The translations under genes and the position numbers were made by a program. From contig NZ_CP107899.1 of NCBI RefSeq assembly GCF_036013915.1, positions 2,542,001 through 2,606,000 of the forward strand: a stretch of 64,000 bases of DNA, written 5' to 3'. The notes under the pieces are model-generated. The model made no database searches. It was not told where the DNA came from and saw only the letters and a program-made list of their open reading frames with translations. Shown here one piece after another: positions 1 to 8,093 of this stretch (position 1 is its first letter; each line of letters opens with the position of its first letter). This DNA comes from Streptomyces sp. NBC_00464. GTDB taxonomy: Bacteria; Actinomycetota; Actinomycetes; Streptomycetales; Streptomycetaceae.

Positions 1-499
1 CCGTCTCCGGCAGCTCCTCGGTCGGGTATTCGTTCAGCTTGCGCCTGCGCCAGGCGCTGATGTGCAGATTGGTCATGGTGCGGCGCAGATAGCCGCCGAC
101 CGCCGCCTTGTCACTGATCCGGTCCCATGCCCGGTACGTCGAGAAGAGGGCGCTCTGCAGCAGATCCTCGGCCTCGAACCGGTCACCGGTCAGGTGATAG
201 GCGGTGGCGTACAGGGAGGCGCGGCGCTCCCGGACGTAGGCCGTGAACGCCGCTTCGGCGCTCTCGGCCTGCGCCGGGGCCTGCCGCTCCCCCGTGACCT
301 CCCCGTACGCGCTTCCCCCGTTGCCCGCCCCCGTGGCGGCAGGTGCGTCGACCACCGTCATGTACGACGGGTGCTGACGCCCGGCGCCTCGAACGCACCC
401 CCGCCCGTTCAATGCGGCGCCGGACTTCTCGGTGCTCCGCCCGACGTCGTGGAGACGCGTGACAACTGCGCTCGTGGTGATGCTGTGCGTTGTGTTCAT
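1..499 (-). CDS. sigQ: ECF sigma factor SigQ, N-terminal part (cut by window edge)
   Basis: Encodes the first 166 residues of a SigE-subfamily ECF sigma factor; the frame is open from the ATG at 499 to base 1, so the C-terminus (sigma region 4) lies outside the window. Region 2 is visible at about residues 95-160: SLYATAYHLTGDRFEAEDLL, ALFSTYRAWDRI and YLRRTMTNLHISAWRRRK. The ATG at 499 follows a G-rich stretch (GGGGGGCGCGAG) that can serve as ribosome-binding site; an internal ATG (residue 47, MTVVDAP) is a less likely alternative. The gene is divergent from afsQ1, the arrangement known for sigQ in S. coelicolor, where SigQ is an AfsQ1 target that opposes AfsQ1/Q2-driven antibiotic production. 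Identification rests on that context plus the sigma-2 sequence. Confidence 0.85.
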   Translation of the reverse strand, partial: MNTTHSITTSAVVTRLHDVGRSTEKSGAALNGRGCVRGAGRQHPSYMTVVDAPAATGAGNGGSAYGEVTGERQAPAQAESAEAAFTAYVRERRASLYATAYHLTGDRFEAEDLLQSALFSTYRAWDRISDKAAVGGYLRRTMTNLHISAWRRRKLNEYPTEELPET

Positions 500-582
500 C
501 TCGCGCCCCCCATCGGTGGAGTCCGTCCGTTCCTTGTGTCAACGAGCTTGCCGGGGCGATTTCATGGCCCTGTCCGCTGACT

Positions 583-598
583 GTCACAGACCTGTCAC
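583..598. promoter_or_regulatory. Putative AfsQ1 box in the sigQ-afsQ1 intergenic region
   Basis: Two GTCAC half-sites lie as a direct repeat separated by six bases (GTCAC-N6-GTCAC). This matches the AfsQ1 recognition consensus reported for S. coelicolor (GTnAC-N6-GTnAC). It sits between the divergent sigQ and afsQ1 starts, about 85 bases from each, so it could serve both autoregulation and control of sigQ. The match is read directly; function is inferred. Confidence 0.65.
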
Positions 599-682
599 AG
601 GGCCCGGCGCCGACACGATTCGGGGCTGCCGGATGTATGAGAGGGCACCAACTGTCGAACTAGGGCTCCCCCATGGGTCAGA

Positions 683-1369
683 ATGACCAGCGTGCCTTTC
701 CTGTTGCTGATCGAGGACGACGACGCCATCCGCACGGCCCTCGAACTCTCGCTGTCACGCCAGGGCCACCGTGTGGCCACCGCGGCGACGGGAGAGGACG
801 GCCTCAACCTGCTGCGCGAGCAGCGGCCCGACCTGGTCGTGCTGGATGTGATGCTGCCCGGGATCGATGGTTTCGAGGTGTGCCGGCGCATCCGGCGCAC
901 CGACCAGCTGCCGATCATTCTGCTCACCGCGCGAAGCGACGACATCGACGTCGTCGTCGGACTGGAGTCCGGCGCCGACGACTATGTGGTGAAACCCGTG
1001 CAGGGCCGGGTGCTCGACGCCCGTATCCGCGCGGTGCTGCGCCGCGGCGAGCGCGAGTCCACGGACTCCGCCACATTCGGCAATGTGGTGATCGACCGCT
1101 CCGCCATGACCGTGACCAAGGACGGGGAGGACCTGCAGCTCACACCGACCGAGCTGCGCCTCCTGCTGGAGCTGAGCCGCCGGCCCGGCCAGGCCCTGTC
1201 CCGGCAGCAGTTGCTGCGCCTGGTCTGGGAGCACGACTACCTCGGCGACTCCCGTCTGGTGGACGCCTGCGTCCAGCGGCTGCGCGCGAAGGTGGAGGAC
1301 GTACCGTCCTCGCCGACCCTGATCCGTACCGTGCGGGGCGTGGGATACCGGCTGGACTCGCCGCAGTGA
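683..1369 (+). CDS. afsQ1: OmpR-family response regulator AfsQ1
   Basis: DNA-binding response regulator of the AfsQ1/AfsQ2 two-component system, which links nitrogen status (glutamate) to antibiotic production and development in S. coelicolor. The receiver domain (residues about 5-118) has the acidic triad EDDD near the N-terminus, the phospho-acceptor Asp in VVLDVMLPG and the conserved Lys in DDYVVKPVQ. The winged-helix domain (about 130-228) ends with TLIRTVRGVGYRL. Starting at ATG 683 the acceptor is D55; an in-frame GTG at 692 (VPFLLLIEDDD) would give 225 residues and place it at D52, as in S. coelicolor AfsQ1, so the true start may be 692. The stop overlaps the afsQ2 start, indicating translational coupling. 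Confidence 0.92.
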   Translation: MTSVPFLLLIEDDDAIRTALELSLSRQGHRVATAATGEDGLNLLREQRPDLVVLDVMLPGIDGFEVCRRIRRTDQLPIILLTARSDDIDVVVGLESGADDYVVKPVQGRVLDARIRAVLRRGERESTDSATFGNVVIDRSAMTVTKDGEDLQLTPTELRLLLELSRRPGQALSRQQLLRLVWEHDYLGDSRLVDACVQRLRAKVEDVPSSPTLIRTVRGVGYRLDSPQ

Positions 1370-2904
1370 GTACGGCTGTGCGGCGGAGCCTGCTCGCCGG
1401 GCTCCGCTGGACCAGCCTGCGGCTGCGGCTCGTCGTCGTGTTCGCGCTGGTCGCGCTGACCGCCGCGGTGTCCGCGTCCGGGATCGCGTACTGGCTGAAC
1501 CGCGAGGCGGTGCTGACCCGTACGCAGGACTCCGCGCTCGGGGACTTCCGCCAGGAGATGCAGAGCCGGGCCGCCTCGCTGCCGCTGCGCCCCACCAAGG
1601 AGGACCTGCAGACCGCCGCCGTGCAGATGGCGAGCAGCAGCCCCGGCTACAGCGTGCTGCTGATCGACGAGCGCGATCCCGGCAAGCCGATCGTCGGCAA
1701 TTCCGACCTGGACACGTTCACCCTCGACAACGTACCGGCGTCACTGCGGAAGCAGGTCGACAAGAAGCAACCGGTCAAGGACGGCAACAAGTACCAGTAC
1801 CACCTGTTCTGGCAGCGGATATCGATCCGCGGCACGCCCTATCTCGTCGCCGGTACGAAGATCATCGGCGGCGGCCCGACCGGCTACATGCTCAAGTCGC
1901 TCGACCAGGAACGGCAGGACCTCAACTCCCTCGCCTGGTCACTGGGGATCGCCACCGCGCTGGCTCTGGTCGGCTCCGCCCTGCTCGCGCAGGCCGCGGC
2001 GACGACGGTGCTGCGTCCCGTGCAGCGGCTCGGCGACGCCGCCCGCAAGCTCGGCGAAGGCAAGCTCGACACCCGCCTCGTGGTGTCCGGCACCGATGAA
2101 CTGGCCGACCTCTCCCGTACGTTCAACAGAACCGCGAGCTCCCTGGAGAAGAAGGTCGCGGACATGAGCGCGCGGGAGGAGTCCAGCCGCCGCTTCGTCG
2201 CCGACATGTCGCACGAACTGCGCACCCCGCTCACCGCGATCACCGCCGTCGCCGAGGTGCTGGAGGACGAGGCCGACAACCTCGACCCGATGATCGCGCC
2301 CGCCGTGCACCTGGTGGTCAGCGAGACCCGGCGCCTCAACGACCTGGTGGAGAACCTGATGGAGGTCACCCGCTTCGACGCGGGCACGGCCCGCCTCGTC
2401 CTCGACACCGTCGACGTCGCCGACCAGGTGACCGCCTGCATCGACGCCCGCGCCTGGCTGGACGCGGTGGACCTGGACGCCGAGCGCGGCATGATGGTCC
2501 GCCTCGATCCGCGCCGGCTGGACGTGATCCTGGCCAACCTGATCGGGAACGCGCTGAAGCACGGCGGTTCGCCGGTGCGGGTCGCGGTACGGACCGAGGG
2601 CGACGACCTCGTCATCGAGGTGCGCGACCACGGGCCCGGAATCCCCGAGGACGTGCTGCCGCACGTCTTCGACCGCTTCTACAAGGCCAGCGCCTCCCGC
2701 CCCCGCTCCGAGGGCAGCGGTCTGGGGCTCTCGATCGCCATGGAGAACGCGCACATCCACGGCGGCGACATCACCGCCGCGAACTCGCCGGACGGGGACG
2801 GCGCGGTGTTCGTCCTGCGACTGCCGCGCGACGCCGAGGCGCTGGACGGCACCACCGAGGGTCACGACGCCGAGATCCCGGACCAGGAGGACGACGCGAC
2901 GTGA
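1366..2904 (+). CDS. afsQ2: Membrane sensor histidine kinase AfsQ2
   Basis: Sensor kinase partner of AfsQ1, 512 residues from a GTG overlapping the afsQ1 stop. Order: short cytoplasmic N-terminus, TM1 (VVVFALVALTAAVSASGIAY), an extracytoplasmic sensor domain of about 150 residues, TM2 (LGIATALALVGSALLAQAAA), HAMP linker, HisKA with the phospho-acceptor at about H283 (ADMSHELRTPL), and an ATPase domain with N box (NLIGNALKHGG), G1 box (VRDHGPGIPEDV), F box (DRFYKA) and G2 box (GSGLGLSIA). All catalytic boxes are intact. It is followed with overlap by a lipoprotein gene, as in other Streptomyces. Confidence 0.92.
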   Translation: MSTAVRRSLLAGLRWTSLRLRLVVVFALVALTAAVSASGIAYWLNREAVLTRTQDSALGDFRQEMQSRAASLPLRPTKEDLQTAAVQMASSSPGYSVLLIDERDPGKPIVGNSDLDTFTLDNVPASLRKQVDKKQPVKDGNKYQYHLFWQRISIRGTPYLVAGTKIIGGGPTGYMLKSLDQERQDLNSLAWSLGIATALALVGSALLAQAAATTVLRPVQRLGDAARKLGEGKLDTRLVVSGTDELADLSRTFNRTASSLEKKVADMSAREESSRRFVADMSHELRTPLTAITAVAEVLEDEADNLDPMIAPAVHLVVSETRRLNDLVENLMEVTRFDAGTARLVLDTVDVADQVTACIDARAWLDAVDLDAERGMMVRLDPRRLDVILANLIGNALKHGGSPVRVAVRTEGDDLVIEVRDHGPGIPEDVLPHVFDRFYKASASRPRSEGSGLGLSIAMENAHIHGGDITAANSPDGDGAVFVLRLPRDAEALDGTTEGHDAEIPDQEDDAT

Positions 2905-3518
2905 CGCCCAGCGAACGCCGGGGCCGCCGCCCCGCCGCAGCCCTGGCCGGTGCCGCGCTCTGCGCCGTACTGGCGGCGGGCTGCGGGATCAGGACCACCT
3001 CGGTACCCGTCGACGCCGGCCCGGCCCCGTCCCAGGTTCCGTGCACGATGCCTGCGGAGGACATCACCACCCAGGCCCAGCAGGGCATCCCCGTACAGGT
3101 CTATCTGGTCTGCGCCTCTGAACTGGTCACCGTGGACCGCACGGTCCAGGTCCAGGAGGCGACATCGGACCGGCTCCGGATCGCCCGCGCCCTCCTGGAC
3201 GAACTGCGCGAGGAACCGCCCGCCGCCGAGCGGCAGGCGGGCTTCTCCACCCACGTACCCGCGGCGCTCCGGGTCGGCGGCCCCCGCGCGGGCGACCCGA
3301 AGGGCACGCTGCGCCTCAGCGAGCAGCCGGAGGACCTGCCGTCCGAGGCCCTGGCACAGATCGTCTGTACGTACACCGAGAGCGAATCGCTCGTCCCCGA
3401 CGGCTCGGTGGTGCTCGGCGGCCCGGGCAGCTACGCGCCGCGCGCCTACCTGTGCACCACGGAGACGAAGGCCAGCCCGAAGGCCGTACCGACGACGGGC
3501 ACGGCCCTGCTGCACTGA
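2901..3518 (+). CDS. Lipoprotein of the afsQ operon
   Basis: A 205-residue exported lipoprotein beginning at a GTG that overlaps the afsQ2 stop. The signal peptide (PAAALAGAALCAVLAAGC) ends in a lipobox with lipidated Cys at residue 28, followed by a mature domain with several Cys residues (VPCTMP, VYLVCASEL, IVCTYTES, AYLCTTE) and the (L/V)R(I/V)ARALLDEL stretch typical of GerMN-like Streptomyces lipoproteins. It lies third in the afsQ1-afsQ2 operon, so a role in signal sensing at the membrane or cell wall is plausible; nothing in the sequence proves it. Confidence 0.8.
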   Translation: MTPSERRGRRPAAALAGAALCAVLAAGCGIRTTSVPVDAGPAPSQVPCTMPAEDITTQAQQGIPVQVYLVCASELVTVDRTVQVQEATSDRLRIARALLDELREEPPAAERQAGFSTHVPAALRVGGPRAGDPKGTLRLSEQPEDLPSEALAQIVCTYTESESLVPDGSVVLGGPGSYAPRAYLCTTETKASPKAVPTTGTALLH

Positions 3519-3624
3519 GCGGGACCGGTACGGGGCCCCGCCGTGCGGCTCGCTCGGGCGGGGTGAGCCAGGTCTCCCCCGCCCGAGCGGAACCGATCCT
3601 GCCGCCGCCCGCGTCTTGGGTTTC

Positions 3625-4191
3625 GTGCGTCAAGGTTCGGGCGGCCAAGCCGTCATCCGCTTCCGCGCGGTCGGAGTGTCCCTGCTCCTCGCGCATCTGC
3701 TGCTCGTCGGGTGGCTGACTCTGCGCCCGCTGGACGTGCCGTGGATGACCGCCGCCAACCTCCAGCCGTTCGCCGGCATCAAGGCCGACCTCTCCCTCGG
3801 CCCGGCCACCGCCGCCCGCCGCATCGGCAAGGAACTCCTGCTGCTGGCACCGCTCGGGGTGCTGCTGCCGCTCGCCGGGGGCCGCCTCTTCGTCTCGCCG
3901 TGGGCCTCACTGACCCGTACCGTCGCCGCCGGCGCACTGATCTCGCTGGCCATCGAACTGGGCCAGACCGGAGTGCCCGGCCAGGTCGTCGACGTCGACT
4001 CGCTGATCCTGAACACCGTCGGCGTCGCGCTCGCCCACGTCCTGGTCGTGCCGGCCTGGCGGGCACGGCTGCGCCGCCGCAAGCAGCGGCGGATCCGAGT
4101 GCTTCCCCCCACCGGGACCACCGGGACCACCGGCCATGAGGCCCCTCAGGGATCGACCCCGACGATTTCCAGGGTCGGCATCGCCCCGTAG
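3625..4191 (+). CDS. VanZ-like membrane protein
   Basis: A protein of about 188 residues with four hydrophobic segments and the VanZ-like signatures TLRP near TM1, KELLLLAPLGVLLPLA in the middle and IELGQTGVPGQVVDVDSLILNTVGVALA near the last helices. VanZ-family proteins are small membrane proteins; some give low-level teicoplanin resistance but most Streptomyces members are uncharacterised. The start is uncertain: GTG at 3625 gives the best fit, TTG at 3616 is an in-frame alternative, and no clear ribosome-binding site marks either. The Arg/Lys-rich C-terminal tail after about residue 140 should be cytoplasmic. It follows the lipoprotein by about 100 bases in the same direction. Confidence 0.75.
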   Translation: MRQGSGGQAVIRFRAVGVSLLLAHLLLVGWLTLRPLDVPWMTAANLQPFAGIKADLSLGPATAARRIGKELLLLAPLGVLLPLAGGRLFVSPWASLTRTVAAGALISLAIELGQTGVPGQVVDVDSLILNTVGVALAHVLVVPAWRARLRRRKQRRIRVLPPTGTTGTTGHEAPQGSTPTISRVGIAP

Positions 4192-4302
4192 AGCGACGCT
4201 TTGCCCCCGTTGCGCGAGCCATCCTGGATACATCGGGAGCGCAACGGAACGCTCCCTCAGCAACGGACCGCTTCCCAGCAACGGTTCGCGAAGGAGCCCA
4301 CC

Positions 4303-4512
4303 ATGGCCGCACTTGCCCGCCCTCGTGACGGACGCATGCTCGGCGGAGTGTGCGCAGCGCTGGCACGGCGCTTCGGCACCTCCGCGAGGACCATGCGCGT
4401 CATCTTCGTCGTCTCGTGCCTGCTGCCGGGCCCGCAGTTCCTGCTCTACCTGGCGCTGTGGCTGCTGCTCCCCGAGGAGAAGGCGTCGTCGACCACCGCG
4501 ACCGCCTGGTAG
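4303..4512 (+). CDS. Small PspC-domain membrane protein
   Basis: A 69-residue protein consisting almost only of a PspC domain: a basic N-terminus (ALARPRDGRMLGGVCAALARRFG) and one transmembrane helix (MRVIFVVSCLLPGPQFLLYLALWLLLP). PspC-type proteins take part in envelope-stress responses; the function of the short actinobacterial forms is unknown. The ATG has a good ribosome-binding site (AAGGAG, 4291-4296). A hairpin downstream separates it from the convergent secreted-protein gene. Confidence 0.85.
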   Translation: MAALARPRDGRMLGGVCAALARRFGTSARTMRVIFVVSCLLPGPQFLLYLALWLLLPEEKASSTTATAW

Positions 4513-4540
4513 TTCTCGTACGTACACCTGTGGGATACAC

Positions 4541-4579
4541 CTGTGGGCGGGCACCCGATACCGGGTGTCCGCCCACAGG
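4541..4579. terminator. Bidirectional terminator hairpin
   Basis: A 17-bp stem with one mismatch (CTGTGGGCGG... pairing with ...CCGCCCACAG) around a short loop. It lies between the convergent PspC gene and the small secreted-protein gene and can terminate both. There is no U-tract, which is usual in Streptomyces. Confidence 0.7.
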
Positions 4580-4598
4580 CAGGTGTGAAGCCGGCGCG

Positions 4599-4913
4599 TC
4601 AGCGGCCGAGCGGCAGACCGTTGGCCGACAGACCGCTGGTCGTCAGACCACCGGCGGGCATGCCGCCGAGGAGGCCCTTGGCCGGGGCGGCGACGTCGCC
4701 CAGGACCTTCGTCTGGCTGGTGCCGAGGAGCTCGGTGGCGGTGTCCTGGACCGGCAGGGTCGACGTGGCGTTCGCCAGCGCGCCGGCGACGGGCAGGGCG
4801 CTGGTGGCAGCGTCCAGCGGCAGCGCGGAGGCCGACGCGGTACCGGCGGCGGCAGCGGCGAAAGCGGCACCGAGAGCGGCGACGCCGAGAGTCCTGGCAG
4901 CAGACTGCTTCAT
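4599..4913 (-). CDS. Small secreted protein of unknown function
   Basis: A 104-residue protein with an export signal (MKQSAARTLGVAALGAAF followed by AAAAAGTASASA, cleavage likely near residue 30) and a mature part rich in Ala, Leu, Pro, Thr and Gly (ATSALPVAGALANATSTLP, LLGGMPAGGLTTSGLSANGL). No enzyme motif is visible. A Shine-Dalgarno-like AAGGA lies just upstream of the ATG. Proteins of this composition are common in Streptomyces next to adenosine deaminase genes; a surface or cell-wall role is a guess. Confidence 0.75.
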   Translation of the reverse strand: MKQSAARTLGVAALGAAFAAAAAGTASASALPLDAATSALPVAGALANATSTLPVQDTATELLGTSQTKVLGDVAAPAKGLLGGMPAGGLTTSGLSANGLPLGR

Positions 4914-5001
4914 GTGAAATTCATCCTTGGGGAAGGGGATGTGAGCGGCTCTTGAACGTAGTCAGCCCCCCGCCCGTCCCGCAAACATCGAAAAACGCGG
5001 A

Positions 5002-5032
5002 AAACGGCCGGGAATCACATTCCCGGCCGTTT
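5002..5032. terminator. Terminator of the adenosine deaminase gene
   Basis: Perfect 13-bp inverted repeat (AAACGGCCGGGAA / TTCCCGGCCGTTT) with a 5-base loop, 16 bases past the stop of the adenosine deaminase gene. An A/T pair run at the stem ends resembles a rho-independent terminator. Confidence 0.8.
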
Positions 5033-5047
5033 CCCGAAGGCGGCTGT

Positions 5048-6202
5048 TCAGCCGGCGACCGAGGTAGAAACGCTGGTCGCAGCGGTCTGCTCGAAGAGCC
5101 ATTCGGACTTCAGCTCGGCGTATCCGGGCTTGATGACGTCGCTGATCATCGCCAGACGTTCATCGAAAGGAATGAATGCTGATTTCATCGCATTGACGGT
5201 GAACCACTGCATGTCATCGAGCGTGTATCCGAATGTCTCGGTCAGCTTCTCGAATTCCCGGCTCATGCTCGTACCGCTCATCAGCCGGTTGTCCGTGTTC
5301 ACGGTGGCCCGGAAGTGGAGCCGGCGCAGCAGCCCGATCGGGTGCTCGGCGTACGAGGCCGCGGCACCGGTCTGCAGGTTGGAGGTCGGGCAGAGCTCCA
5401 GCGGGATGCGCTTGTCCCGTACGTAGGAGGCGAGGCGGCCGAGCTTCACACTGCCGTCCTCCGCGACCTCGATGTCGTCGATGATGCGGACGCCGTGGCC
5501 GAGCCGGTCGGCACCGCACCACTGGATGGCCTGCCAGATCGACGGCAGGCCGAAGGCCTCACCCGCATGGATGGTGAAGTGGTTGTTCTCGCGCTTGAGG
5601 TACTCGAAGGCGTCGAGGTGCCGGGTGGGCGGGAAGCCCGCCTCCGCGCCGGCGATGTCGAAGCCGACGACGCCCTGCTCGCGGTAGCGGTTGGCCAGCT
5701 CCGCGATCTCCAGCGAACGCGCGGCGTGCCGCATCGCGGTGAGCAGCGCGCCCACCCTGATCCGGTTGCCGTCCCGGCGGGCCCGGCGCTCGCCCTCACG
5801 GAAGCCCTCGTTGACCGCCTCGACGACCTCTTCGAGGCTCAGACCGGCTTCCAGGTGCTGCTCGGGCGCGTACCGGATCTCGGCGTAGACGACACCGTCC
5901 GCGGCGAGGTCCTCGGCGCACTCGGCGGCGACCCTGACCAGCGCGTCACGCGTCTGCATGACGGCGCAGGTGTGGGCGAACGTCTCCAGATACCGCTCCA
6001 GCGACCCGGAGTCGGCGGCTTCCCTGAACCAGACGCCGAGCTTGTCGGGATCGGTCTCCGGAAGTCCGTCGTATCCGTTCGCGGCGGCGAGTTCGACGAT
6101 CGTCCCGGGGCGCAGGCCGCCGTCGAGGTGATCGTGGAGAAGGACCTTGGGGGCACGCCGGATCTGATCCTGGCCGGGCACATTGAGGGTCGGGCTCATC
6201 AT
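5048..6202 (-). CDS. add: Adenosine deaminase
   Basis: Zinc hydrolase that deaminates adenosine and deoxyadenosine to inosine and deoxyinosine in purine salvage. The 384-residue length is normal. Metal and catalytic motifs are present in order: LLHDHLDGG (two Zn-binding His, about residues 23 and 25), TIHAGEAFG (Zn His plus catalytic Glu), RLGHGVRI (catalytic His) and [12 protein letters not shown] (Zn-binding Asp). [11 protein letters not shown] is also typical. The start [10 protein letters not shown] allows two adjacent ATGs. It is monocistronic with its own terminator and is functionally related to the nucleoside importer, cdd and deoA genes found 45 kb away at the other end of the window. 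Confidence 0.95.
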   Translation of the reverse strand: MMSPTLNVPGQDQIRRAPKVLLHDHLDGGLRPGTIVELAAANGYDGLPETDPDKLGVWFREAADSGSLERYLETFAHTCAVMQTRDALVRVAAECAEDLAADGVVYAEIRYAPEQHLEAGLSLEEVVEAVNEGFREGERRARRDGNRIRVGALLTAMRHAARSLEIAELANRYREQGVVGFDIAGAEAGFPPTRHLDAFEYLKRENNHFTIHAGEAFGLPSIWQAIQWCGADRLGHGVRIIDDIEVAEDGSVKLGRLASYVRDKRIPLELCPTSNLQTGAAASYAEHPIGLLRRLHFRATVNTDNRLMSGTSMSREFEKLTETFGYTLDDMQWFTVNAMKSAFIPFDERLAMISDVIKPGYAELKSEWLFEQTAATSVSTSVAG

Positions 6203-6315
6203 CCACGCACTCTAGCGCCTACGCGCGTAGAGCGCTGCGGGGAACGGCTCGCCGATACGTAACAGAGACCGCGAATACGGGTGGCGTACACCTGCCCTTC
6301 TGACACTGTTGCGTC

Positions 6316-7077
6316 ATGGCACAGCGCGCACTCCCCCTGCCTGCTGCAAGGCTGGGACGGGCCGTCCGGACGGCCGGAGAATCCACCACGGTCAGCGGCG
6401 TGGTCCTGCTGCTCCCGGACGGCGAGCCCTACTCGCACCGCCGCCCCTCCTCCCTCTCCTACGCCCTACAGCTCCCCCTGGCCCGCTCCCTGGCCCGCGC
6501 AGGCGGCGACGACGGCCTCGCCGCCCACGTCGTGCACTACCGCTGCCGCGGCTGGAACACCTCGGACGCCCACCTCGCGGCGGACGCCGAATGGGCGGTG
6601 GACGAGGTCGTACGCCGCTACGGCGACATCCCGGTCTGCCTGGCGGGCCACGGCATGGGCGGCCGCGCGGCCCTCCGCGCGGGCGGCCACCCGGCCGTCA
6701 CCTCGGTCCTCGCGATGGCCCCCTGGCTGCCGGGCGACCCGGACGCCGAACCGGAACCGGTGAAACACCTGGTCGGCCGTCAGGTCCTGCTGGTCCACGG
6801 CACGAACGACGCCCGCTGCGACCCCGAACTCTCCTTCCGCCTCGCCGAACGCGCCAAGAAGTCCAACCGCAACACCTGCCGCTTCGAGGTCCACTCGGAC
6901 GGCCACGCACTACGCCAGCACCACTCCGAAGTCGCCTCCCTGGCCGCCGACTTCGTCCGCGGCTCCCTCTTCGGCCGGGGGTACGCCCGCCCGGTCGCCG
7001 ACGCACTGGCGGCCCCGCCGCCGCTGGGGCTGCGGATGCCGCTGGCTGCGGGGTTCGGGGAGTCGCTGGGGCGGTGA
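6316..7077 (+). CDS. Alpha/beta-hydrolase-fold protein lacking the nucleophile Ser
   Basis: A 253-residue cytosolic protein of the alpha/beta hydrolase fold (VVHYRCRGWNTSDAH; VLLVHGTNDARCDPELSFRLA; a C-terminal HSDGHALRQHH that supplies the His). The nucleophile-elbow position reads AGHGMGGRAAL: the expected GxSxG is GHGMG, with Gly instead of Ser. The Asp (GTNDARCD) and His positions are present. It may be a non-catalytic member or use a different mechanism. The gene is divergent from add, with about 110 bases between the starts. No ortholog function is known to me. Confidence 0.8.
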   Translation: MAQRALPLPAARLGRAVRTAGESTTVSGVVLLLPDGEPYSHRRPSSLSYALQLPLARSLARAGGDDGLAAHVVHYRCRGWNTSDAHLAADAEWAVDEVVRRYGDIPVCLAGHGMGGRAALRAGGHPAVTSVLAMAPWLPGDPDAEPEPVKHLVGRQVLLVHGTNDARCDPELSFRLAERAKKSNRNTCRFEVHSDGHALRQHHSEVASLAADFVRGSLFGRGYARPVADALAAPPPLGLRMPLAAGFGESLGR

Positions 7078-7096
7078 GCGGCGGGCGCGCGGTGTC

Positions 7097-7867
7097 CTAA
7101 CCGCGGTCCGCGTCGGGTTCGGGTTCGGGTTCGGCAGTGCCGCCGCCCGAGCCCGCTTCGGGTTTCGTGTGGAGGATCTCGCGGACCTGCTCCGCGGCCC
7201 GAAGGATGCTCTCGCTGATGAAGTCGCTGAAGCGGGCGATGTTTTCGAGGCGGGCAGCGGCGGGGCTGTCGCGGCCGAGGATGCCGACGCCCTGCCGTGC
7301 GGTCTCGGCGATCAGGGCGGTGCCCTGGGCGCTGGCGATCGTCGACCGGTACCAGACGTCGTCGTCGACGAAGTAGCGCTCGCGGCGGCGTTCGTCGCGT
7401 TTACGCAGGACGAGACCCTGGTCTTCGAGGAACCCGATCGCCTTGGAGACGGATGCCGGGCTGACCTGGAGGCGCTGGACGAGTTCGGACGCGGTGAGGC
7501 TGCCCGCGTCGGCGATGAAGAGACAGGTCAGCACCCGAGCCGTCATCCTCGGAAGGCCCTGCTGCATCAGGAGGGTGGTGAACGCCTCCTCGTACGCACG
7601 CACGGCCTCGTCGTCACGCCCGTCGGCCGGCACCGGCGCCCCCTGCCCTCGGGGCTGGGCGTGCTTGCGCCGGTGGGCGCGGCGTTCGGTGGCGCGGTGG
7701 GCCGCGTCGGCACGGTAGGCGGCGGGGCCGCCGTTGCGCATCACCTCACGCGTGATCGTCGAGGTGGGGCGGTCGAGCCGCCGGGCGATCTCCGCATAGG
7801 CGAGGTCGTCGGCCAGCCCCAGTGCGATCTGCTGGCGTTCCTGCTGGGTGAGTCTGCCTCCCGGCAT
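7097..7867 (-). CDS. GbsR/MarR-type transcriptional regulator with extra N-terminal HTH
   Basis: A 256-residue regulator with two DNA-binding parts. Residues 1-45 form an IS30-transposase-like helix-turn-helix (RLTQQERQQIALGLADDLAY, EIARRLDRPTSTITREVMRN). Residues about 90-190 form a MarR/GbsR winged helix (LTCLFIADAGSLTASELVQR, VSPASVSKAIGFLEDQGLV, KRDERRRERYFVDDDVWYRS). The tail is a Glu/Pro/Asp repeat. ATG 7867 was chosen because AAGGGGG lies 7 bases upstream. It is divergent from the DUF4097/hydrolase pair; that context suggests it represses those genes in response to a small molecule. Confidence 0.88.
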   Translation of the reverse strand: MPGGRLTQQERQQIALGLADDLAYAEIARRLDRPTSTITREVMRNGGPAAYRADAAHRATERRAHRRKHAQPRGQGAPVPADGRDDEAVRAYEEAFTTLLMQQGLPRMTARVLTCLFIADAGSLTASELVQRLQVSPASVSKAIGFLEDQGLVLRKRDERRRERYFVDDDVWYRSTIASAQGTALIAETARQGVGILGRDSPAAARLENIARFSDFISESILRAAEQVREILHTKPEAGSGGGTAEPEPEPDADRG

Positions 7868-7897
7868 CGCGGCCCCCTTCGTCGTCCGTGGTGGCAC

Positions 7898-8050
7898 CAA
7901 CGTAGCGTTCACCGTCACCTCAATGCAACGGGCTGCCGCCTCGTCATTGCGTTAGCCGCAAATCCATTGCAACGAAATCCGCACTCCGACCTGCAATTAA
8001 GGGAGTTGGACGCAAAAATCTCGTTGCCACATCCTCGAACGCAACGTAGC
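7898..8050. promoter_or_regulatory. Divergent control region with repeated ATTGCAACG/CAACGTAGC motifs
   Basis: The intergenic region between the GbsR-like gene and the DUF4097 gene is relatively A/T-rich and holds repeated short words. CAACGTAGC occurs at 7898 (followed by GTT, forming an AACG-N3-CGTT palindrome) and again at 8042. CA(A/T)TGCAACG occurs at 7921 and 7965, and the inverted form CATTGCGTT at 7945. Clustered copies flanking both start sites are what an autoregulated divergent operator would look like. The regulator's binding site is not known; this is inference from repetition. Confidence 0.45.
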
Positions 8051-8093
8051 TTTTCCGTTGTAAGAAACAAAGAACGCACACGAGGAGAGCACC

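Noticed and set aside
3452..3718. A frame overlapping the end of the afsQ-operon lipoprotein gene
   Set aside because: Out of frame with VanZ, no homology, no start signal.
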